From NCBI RefSeq assembly GCF_030656115.1, contig NZ_JAUSOO010000005.1:1-64000 (forward strand): a stretch of DNA of 64,000 nucleotides. The letters are read 5' to 3'. The translations under genes were made by a program, and so were the position numbers. Of the stretch, positions 58,646 through 64,000 are shown one piece after another. The stretch is from Hydrogenophaga sp. (GTDB lineage Bacteria; Pseudomonadota; Gammaproteobacteria; Burkholderiales; Burkholderiaceae_C). The notes under the pieces are model-generated. The model saw nothing but the letters and a program-made list of their open reading frames with translations, did no database searches and was not told where the DNA came from. The stretch's first letter is position 1; every line of letters begins with the position of its first letter.

Positions 58646-58820
58646 TCAATTATTCAGGATGAACGACTTGAGATCCGCAGGGGTGCTCAGTAGAGGGCGG
58701 AAAGCGTTGACCGGGTAGACGCTGCAATTGAAGCGGAACGTGAATTCGTTGAGGTTGGCTTCCAAGTGTTGCGGGATGACGCCGTGGTGAATGCCCGGTA
58801 AGGAGTCACGCAGCGGTCCT
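58646..58820 (-). pseudogene. IS1595-family transposase, C-terminal scrap
   Basis: A minus-strand frame ending at 58646 reads DSLPGIHHGVIPQHLEANLN, then EFTFRFNCSVYPVNAF, matching the THHGVS-x-KHLQ-x-YLDEF-x-FRFNRR end of ISXO2-like transposases. Nothing upstream belongs to the same gene, so only the last about 55 codons survive in this 410-bp gap. Confidence 0.55.
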
Positions 58821-58940
58821 TGACATGTTCAGTTTCATCGAGGTAAGCGGTAAAAAAAGTCCTCCTACCCAGCTTTACCATTCGTTTGCTCCTGTCAAAT
58901 GCTGCACACAGCTGCGGCCTGAGCAACAATTCAGACCCCC

Positions 58941-60536
58941 ATGCGACCAATTTACCCAACCCAACGCGAGTCATTGTTCAATGTCGCGACCACGCGATTC
59001 ATGGAGCAATGGGCTGCGGCCAACCAGCCTCCCCACCGCTTGATGACCCTCGCAGGCGTGGCTGTAGCGCGGTTGGCGCGCGCGCTGGTACCGCATGCAG
59101 GCTGTATCTGGATCGCTTGCGGGCCTGGCAACAACGGTGGTGATGGTTTGGTGGCTGCAACCCACTTGCATCGTTGGGCGCAAGCACGCGGCGGCTCACC
59201 ACAGGTGGTAGTCACACACTGGACAGGGCCACACACACAGACCCTCCCGTTTGACGCAAACAATGCGCTGCGCGAAGCGAAAGCCGTTGGTGTCCAATTT
59301 GCAGCCGAACCGCCTGAGGCTTTTGACTTGGCGATTGACGCCATGTTCGGTATTGGATTGGCACGAACACCAGAAGGTCTTGCAGCGCAATGGATTGCCC
59401 GTTTGCGCACAGCTCCTCAAACCGTACTGTGTGTGGACGTGCCTAGCGGACTTGATGCAGACACAGGCACCTGGCTTCCTTTGCCGGCTGCAACCTTGGG
59501 AGCTGCAGGCGTGCGCCACACACTGTCTCTGCTGACCATCAAGCCTGGCTTGTTTACGGCCTCTGGCCGGGATGCAGCAGGTCAGGTCTGGTTTGACGAC
59601 CTGAACGTTTCGCCATCAACAGATACCCTGCCCACAGCCTACCTTAACGGGTGGATAAACGTGGCGGCGGTTCGAACACATCAACCCCATGTAAACCATA
59701 AGGGAAGTTTTGGAGATGTGGTGGTGATAGGTGGACAGAACATAGCGGTTAACGGATCGGGCATGACCGGGGCGGCTGTGCTCGCAGCCCGTGCCGCTCT
59801 TCACGCGGGTGCTGGCCGAGTGTATGTCGGTCTTCTTGAGGCCCGAGCTCCTGCGGCCCGTGCTGCGAGCTGGGACCCCGTTAGCCCCGAGCTAATGTTT
59901 CGTGACACAAAAGCCCTGCTGAAAAGTCCCTTGCTGACCACTGCTGCGGTGGTATGCGGGTGCGGTGGGGGCACTGAGGTCGCCAAGGTTCTGCCACAAA
60001 TTCTGTCCGATGCTCGCTTACTTGTATTGGACGCCGACGCCCTCAATGCCATCACCAATGACAGCGCCCTTCAGGCACATCTCAGTCAACGCAGTTCAAA
60101 AGGTGGGTTCACCGTGCTCACTCCCCACCCCCTGGAAGCGGCAAGACTGCTGGGCTGCAGCACAGATGAGATCATGGCCAATCGCCTTCGAGCCGCGCAA
60201 GCCATCAGCGACCGATTCGAATCGGTGTGCGTGCTGAAGGGCTCGGGCACTGTGATAAGCGCCCCGGATCAAACACCGCTGATCAATCCCACCGGCAATG
60301 CAGCCTTAGGAACAGCCGGTACCGGTGACGTACTCGCCGGCATGCTGGGGAGCTCCCTGGCGCCACCAGAATCTACACCAGAACAACGTCGAGACAGGCT
60401 GGCTCGGGCCGTGTTTCAGCACGGCTGGCTGGCCGACCACTGGAGCCGACCAGGGGAAGCACGAAGCGCAGTGAAGGAAGACGGACCAGCGTTCAGCGCA
60501 AGTCGGCTGGTAAACCAAGTTCGCCCAGTTCAATAG
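58941..60536 (+). CDS. nnr: Bifunctional NAD(P)H-hydrate epimerase/dehydratase
   Basis: A 531-residue fusion that repairs hydrated NAD(P)H. The N-terminal epimerase half (about residues 1-220) contains ACGPGNNGGDGLVAATHL, DAMFGIGLAR and CVDVPSGLDADTG. The C-terminal ADP/ATP-dependent dehydratase half contains HKGSFGDVVVIGG, LDADALNAI, TPHPLEAARLLG and the signature GNAALGTAGTGDVLAGMLGS. The fused order matches other proteobacterial YjeF proteins. A group II intron remnant begins just after its stop codon. Confidence 0.9.
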   Translation: MRPIYPTQRESLFNVATTRFMEQWAAANQPPHRLMTLAGVAVARLARALVPHAGCIWIACGPGNNGGDGLVAATHLHRWAQARGGSPQVVVTHWTGPHTQTLPFDANNALREAKAVGVQFAAEPPEAFDLAIDAMFGIGLARTPEGLAAQWIARLRTAPQTVLCVDVPSGLDADTGTWLPLPAATLGAAGVRHTLSLLTIKPGLFTASGRDAAGQVWFDDLNVSPSTDTLPTAYLNGWINVAAVRTHQPHVNHKGSFGDVVVIGGQNIAVNGSGMTGAAVLAARAALHAGAGRVYVGLLEARAPAARAASWDPVSPELMFRDTKALLKSPLLTTAAVVCGCGGGTEVAKVLPQILSDARLLVLDADALNAITNDSALQAHLSQRSSKGGFTVLTPHPLEAARLLGCSTDEIMANRLRAAQAISDRFESVCVLKGSGTVISAPDQTPLINPTGNAALGTAGTGDVLAGMLGSSLAPPESTPEQRRDRLARAVFQHGWLADHWSRPGEARSAVKEDGPAFSASRLVNQVRPVQ

Positions 60537-60539
60537 CCC

Positions 60540-61056
60540 TAAAACGGCAGTTAAGGGTACTCTGAAAACCCACGGCTGGTGGCCAAGGGCAAAGAAGTCA
60601 AATGTGCTGTGTCTCAGAAGGCGCAGGACAACTTCAAAGCACGGATACGGCAACTTATGCGCCGCAGTGGCGGGCGTAGTTTGGAGCCGGTGGTGGAGAA
60701 GCTAAGGTCCTACGGGCTGGATTGGCCGGCGTACTTCGGGCTGGCGCCAACCGCCCAAAGTCTGGCGAGATCTGGACGAGTGGCTGCGCTATAGACTGCG
60801 GGCTATTCCAGCCAAGCACTGGATAAGGCTCGGGACGATCTGCCGTGCGCTCAGAACGCTGGGGGCCAGCGAGGAGTGACCAAATAGGTGGAGAAACAGC
60901 GCCAAGCTGCTCAACAGCGTGCTGACCATTGCGTACTTGGATTGGCTGGGGCTACCAAGAATGTCCCGACCTCAAACTCTCGAACCGCGCGCTGCGGACC
61001 CGCATGCCGGGTGGTGTGGCAGGGGTGCCTCCTATGATGGCGGCCCCTATGTCGAT
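60540..61056 (+). mobile_element. 3' remnant of a second group II intron
   Basis: Frames with shifts restore the end of a group II intron maturase: KAQDNFKARIRQLMRRSGGR, SLEPVVEKLRSYG, WPAYFGLAP, then after a shift WRDLDEWLRYRLRAIPAKHW and LLNSVLTIAYLDWLGLP. A domain V-like stretch (GAACCGCGCGCTGCGGACC and GCATGCCGGGTGGTGTGG) and the 3' end CCTATGTCGAT near 61056 follow. There are frameshifts and an in-frame stop, and the 5' part is missing. It differs from the copy at 47-48 kb. Confidence 0.65.
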
Positions 61057-61085
61057 CGTGAAAAGGATGACGCCCGTTCTATTCG

Positions 61086-62372
61086 TTACAGACCGAATCG
61101 GGCAGGGCTGTAGCCTGTCAGATCGATATCGGGTGCGCTGGCGCGCAGGTGGTCTGCCAGTGCGCGCGCGCTACCGCAGGCCATCGACCAACCGCTGTCT
61201 CCATGTCCCATGTTCACCCACAGGCCGGGCAACCTGGTCGGCCCCAATACAGGCAGGCCATCGGGCAGACAGCCTTGCGTCCCTTGCCACTCTTGTACGG
61301 TGCCGTGCATGCCCCCCATGCTGGCAGCACCTGGAAACCAGTCAGACAATACTTGGTAAAGGCGTTTCAATTCGCTGGCCGAATTGACGCCTGTCGTTCC
61401 CCCTATTTGGTGTCCGCCAGAGATGCGTACCCGTTGCCCTAACCTTGCTATCGATACCTGCTGGTGTGCGTCAAGCACTGCTGACAGAGGTGCGTCCAGT
61501 GGCTCGCGTACAGCGGCGCTGATGGAGTGACCCCAAACGGGCAACAAAGGCAACCGAAGACCAAGCGGACGCAGAAGCGCCGCACCTGTTGACCCTGCAC
61601 AGATCACGGCACCGTCAAAGCGCACAGTCATACTGGTACCAAGTATGGTGTTGTTGGATGTGTGGGTCAATGTCACGGTCGGTCCAGCATCCAATGACAG
61701 GCGGTTGACAGTGGCGCCAAATTCGAACCGGCAGCCTAGTTTCTGTGCCTCGGATTTCAGCTGCAACGCAAATTGGCGAGCATTGGCCGAAGCCTCGCCG
61801 GTGATTTCTAGAGCAGCATGCAGTGCTGTCTCGGCGTTGAGTGCCGGCTCTCGCATGCGGGCCTGCCTGGCCGATAAAACCTGGTGATTCCAGCCGATGC
61901 TCGCCATGATTTGCAGCGCAGCCTGGGCTCTGACTTGGTCTTGTTCGGTCCGCCAGAGCACCAACATGCTCTCTGTGCGGTCGTAATTCAGTTGCAGTGT
62001 TTTTGTTAAAGACCGCATTCGTTCATGGCTGTAACCCGTCAATTGGTGGGTGTTCCGTTGCTGGCTGGCATATCGGTCTGACTTGCCTGCGCGCAGCCAG
62101 TTCCAGATCCACCCCCACTCTGAGTCACGCGGCAAGCGGGTCAACGGCAGTGCTCCACCGCCACTGGCCCATGGCATTAAGGCTCGGACACGGTGGTCGT
62201 TCATCCCTGTAAACGCGTTCCAACCGGGTGCAATCAGGCTGCCGTTTGCGAAACTGCTTTCCTCTGCTGCGGTGTTGCGACGCTCAAATACAGTCACTTC
62301 ATGCCCGTCCAGAGTCAATTCGTAGGCGGTGGTGATGCCTATAACGCCTGATCCAATAACAGCGAGCTTCAA
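61086..62372 (-). CDS. dadA: D-amino acid dehydrogenase small subunit-like FAD oxidoreductase
   Basis: A 428-residue FAD-dependent DadA-family enzyme that oxidises D-amino acids at the inner face of the membrane. It has the dinucleotide fold VIGSGVIGITTAYELTLDGHEVTVFER split across the first 30 residues, SFANGSLIAPGWN, and the C-terminal GLWVNMGHGDSGWSMACGSA. I start at the TTG at 62372 because AGGAGG lies five bases upstream; the ATG nine codons earlier has none and would put the ribosome site inside the gene. The intron remnant ends 29 bp past the stop. Confidence 0.82.
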   Translation of the reverse strand: MKLAVIGSGVIGITTAYELTLDGHEVTVFERRNTAAEESSFANGSLIAPGWNAFTGMNDHRVRALMPWASGGGALPLTRLPRDSEWGWIWNWLRAGKSDRYASQQRNTHQLTGYSHERMRSLTKTLQLNYDRTESMLVLWRTEQDQVRAQAALQIMASIGWNHQVLSARQARMREPALNAETALHAALEITGEASANARQFALQLKSEAQKLGCRFEFGATVNRLSLDAGPTVTLTHTSNNTILGTSMTVRFDGAVICAGSTGAALLRPLGLRLPLLPVWGHSISAAVREPLDAPLSAVLDAHQQVSIARLGQRVRISGGHQIGGTTGVNSASELKRLYQVLSDWFPGAASMGGMHGTVQEWQGTQGCLPDGLPVLGPTRLPGLWVNMGHGDSGWSMACGSARALADHLRASAPDIDLTGYSPARFGL

Positions 62373-62537
62373 AACAGCCTCCTGTTGGTGTAAGAGCAAC
62401 GGGTCAAGCTTGCTGAAAGGTGGCTACGGACGCACTGAAGGCGATTGCGAGGCATGAAAAAAAGCTAAAACTTCCACAGACACTGGCAGAGGCCGGCGCC
62501 AGGGATGGGGGTTGAGGGGCGTTTCCCGTGCGGCTGC

Positions 62538-62717
62538 TATAATCGAACGGCTTTGCTGCTAGCGTGTTCGCCACAGCCGTGGGTAAGCGCGACGAGTGCA
62601 GAAAGGTCAATCGCAAACCAGTCCAACCAGGTGTTTCTTGGGAGTGAAAGTGCAAAAGCGTTGCATACCCAAGTGATCGGGGCTGGATTTTAGTCTTAAC
62701 CTCTGGAAAGAAATTTT
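62538..62717 (+). promoter_or_regulatory. rpsB promoter and long 5' leader
   Basis: TGCTATAAT at 62535-62543 is an extended -10 box (TATAAT at 62538-62543), with no close -35 match. Transcription would begin near 62550, leaving an untranslated leader of about 165 bases with complementary segments (for example GCGTTGCATACCCAAG). Long structured rpsB leaders are autogenously controlled by S2 in other bacteria. A GAAAG site precedes the ATG. Confidence 0.55.
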
Positions 62718-63473
62718 ATGTCTATCTCCATGCGCGAAATGCTGGAAGCTGGTGTCCACTTCGGTCACCAAACCCGCTTCTGGAACCCTAAGATGGCTCC
62801 GTACATCTTTGGTCACCGCAACAAAATCCACATCGTCAACCTCGAAAAGACGTTGCCGCTGTTTGAAGATGCCGCCAAGTTTGTGCGCCAGTTGACCGCT
62901 AACCGCGGCACCATCCTGATGGTAGGCACCAAGCGCCAGTCGCGCGAAATCGTGGCTCAAGAAGCTCGTCGCGCTGGGGTGCCGTTTGTTGATCAGCGTT
63001 GGCTCGGTGGTATGTTGACCAACTTCAAGACGGTCAAGACCTCGATCAAGCGACTGAAAGAGATGCAGGCTCAAAAAGAAGCCGGTCTGGACAGTATGTC
63101 CAAAAAAGAGCAGCTGACCTTTTCCCGTGAAATGGAAAAGCTGGAAAAAGACATCGGTGGCATTCAGGATATGGCTGCTCTGCCTGATGCCATCTTCGTG
63201 ATCGATGTTGGTTTTCACAAGATTGCCGTGCTCGAGGCTCAGAAGCTGGGCATCCCGCTGGTTGGTGTGGTGGATACCAACCACTCGCCGGTGGGTATTG
63301 ACTACGTCATCCCTGGGAACGACGACTCGGCCCGTGCCGTGGCGCTGTATGCCCGTGGCATTGCTGACGCCATCCTCGAAGGCCGCAACAGCGCCGTCAA
63401 TGACCTCGTCAAAACAGTCGTCGCCGAAGGCAATGACGAGTTCGTGGAAGTCAAGGAAGACGCAGCCGCCTGA
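62718..63473 (+). CDS. rpsB: 30S ribosomal protein S2
   Basis: 251 residues, the normal length. Family hallmarks are [22 protein letters not shown] (first 30 residues), [21 protein letters not shown] and [26 protein letters not shown]2 joins late in 30S assembly. tsf follows 114 bp downstream in the conserved rpsB-tsf operon. Confidence 0.97.
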   Translation: MSISMREMLEAGVHFGHQTRFWNPKMAPYIFGHRNKIHIVNLEKTLPLFEDAAKFVRQLTANRGTILMVGTKRQSREIVAQEARRAGVPFVDQRWLGGMLTNFKTVKTSIKRLKEMQAQKEAGLDSMSKKEQLTFSREMEKLEKDIGGIQDMAALPDAIFVIDVGFHKIAVLEAQKLGIPLVGVVDTNHSPVGIDYVIPGNDDSARAVALYARGIADAILEGRNSAVNDLVKTVVAEGNDEFVEVKEDAAA

Positions 63474-63491
63474 TTGCTGCTCTTTCAAGAA

Positions 63492-63516
63492 AGAGGGGCT
63501 CATGGGCCCCTTTTTC
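63492..63516 (+). terminator. Intercistronic attenuator between rpsB and tsf
   Basis: GAGGGGCTCATGGGCCCCTTTTT gives a 5-bp GC stem (GGGGC/GCCCC) followed by five T, directly after rpsB. A partial terminator at this place would lower tsf expression relative to rpsB, as known from enterobacteria. Confidence 0.6.
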
Positions 63517-63587
63517 ACAAGTCAACTGGATCAATTGAACGATGCGTGCTGCCGGCTGAGGCGGCGCGGTCAACGGAGAACTTAAAA

Positions 63588-64000
63588 ATGGCAATTACTG
63601 CAAGCATGGTCGCTGAACTGCGCGCGAAGACCGACGCACCGATGATGGAGTGCAAAAAAGCGCTGACCGAAGCCGAAGGCGACATGGCCAAGGCCGAAGA
63701 ACTGTTGCGCGTGAAGCTCGGCACCAAAGCCGGCAAGGCCGCCAGTCGCGTGACGGCTGAAGGCGTAGTCACCAGCTTCATCGAAGGCACCACGGGCGCC
63801 ATGGTTGAAGTCAATTGTGAAACCGACTTTGTGACCAAGAATGACAGTTTTCTGGCGCTGGCCAACGCCGCTGCGAAACTGGTGGCTGAGCACAATCCAG
63901 CCGATCTGGCCGCCTTGGGCGGACTGCCTTACAGTCAGGACGGTTTCGGCCCAACCCTGGAAGAGGTGCGCAAGGGTCTGATTGGCAAGATCGGCGAAAA
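63588..64000 (+). CDS. tsf: Elongation factor Ts, N-terminal part (cut by the window)
   Basis: Starts at the ATG at 63588 with GGAGAA upstream and runs past the right edge. The visible 137 residues include the UBA-like start [24 protein letters not shown], then [36 protein letters not shown] and the coiled region. EF-Ts exchanges GDP for GTP on EF-Tu. Confidence 0.96.
   Translation, partial: MAITASMVAELRAKTDAPMMECKKALTEAEGDMAKAEELLRVKLGTKAGKAASRVTAEGVVTSFIEGTTGAMVEVNCETDFVTKNDSFLALANAAAKLVAEHNPADLAALGGLPYSQDGFGPTLEEVRKGLIGKIGE

Overview
The window looks like a Betaproteobacterial (Burkholderiales, probably Comamonadaceae) chromosome. The evidence is the class I phaC-phaA-phaB cluster with separate phaR, phaZ and bdhA, a methylmalonyl-CoA pathway operon, the rpsB-tsf pair at the right end, GC-rich codon use in the housekeeping genes, and the usual family set (RsxB, YggT, rnr, relA, mfd-serB). 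The genus cannot be fixed from the sequence.

Layout. 1-1.75 kb: decayed insertion sequences (an IS3-type orfA running off the edge and a broken IS4-family element). 1.85-14.65 kb: a clearly AT-richer surface-polysaccharide modification locus. It holds three paralogous exported proteins with a NodB-like deacetylase domain (one with intact catalytic residues, two without), an AlgF-like protein, two AlgJ/AlgX-like SGNH acetyltransferases, an AlgI-like MBOAT acetyltransferase, and a secreted SGNH-like esterase with a C10 tract. No alginate backbone genes are present. 14.9-17.6 kb: an isochorismatase-family hydrolase and prpE. 17.7-18.3 kb: IS1182-type remnant and a small membrane protein. 18.5-22.5 kb: phaC, phaA, phaB. 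22.7-25.8 kb: dusA, an FKBP isomerase, a Dyp peroxidase and a GntR regulator. 25.9-33.3 kb: mcm-meaB-pccB-pccA-epimerase operon (propionyl-CoA to succinyl-CoA). 33.4-46 kb: rsxB, phaZ, DEAD-box helicase, yciH, then mfd-serB-thioredoxin-like on the minus strand, ispD-ispF, and an OmpR/EnvZ-type pair. 46.1-49 kb: two exported proteins, a nested group II intron/IS630 ruin, and bdhA. 49-58.5 kb: alpha/beta hydrolase, relA, tRNA-Val, phaR, rimO, two tandem tRNA-Leu, rnr, yggT. 58.6-64 kb: IS1595 scrap, nnr, a second group II intron 3' remnant, dadA, rpsB and the start of tsf.

How the genes work together. PrpE makes propionyl-CoA. PccAB, the epimerase and methylmalonyl-CoA mutase (protected by MeaB) convert it to succinyl-CoA. 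A 12-bp sequence is shared by the prpE and mcm upstream regions, and a GntR regulator is encoded divergently beside mcm, which suggests one regulon. PhaCAB build polyhydroxybutyrate, PhaR represses the system, PhaZ mobilises the polymer and BdhA oxidises the released 3-hydroxybutyrate. The least familiar part is the acetylation/deacetylase-like locus at 1.85-14.65 kb: it has alginate-type O-acetylation machinery together with a deacetylase-like family partly converted to apparent pseudoenzymes, and its polysaccharide substrate is unknown.
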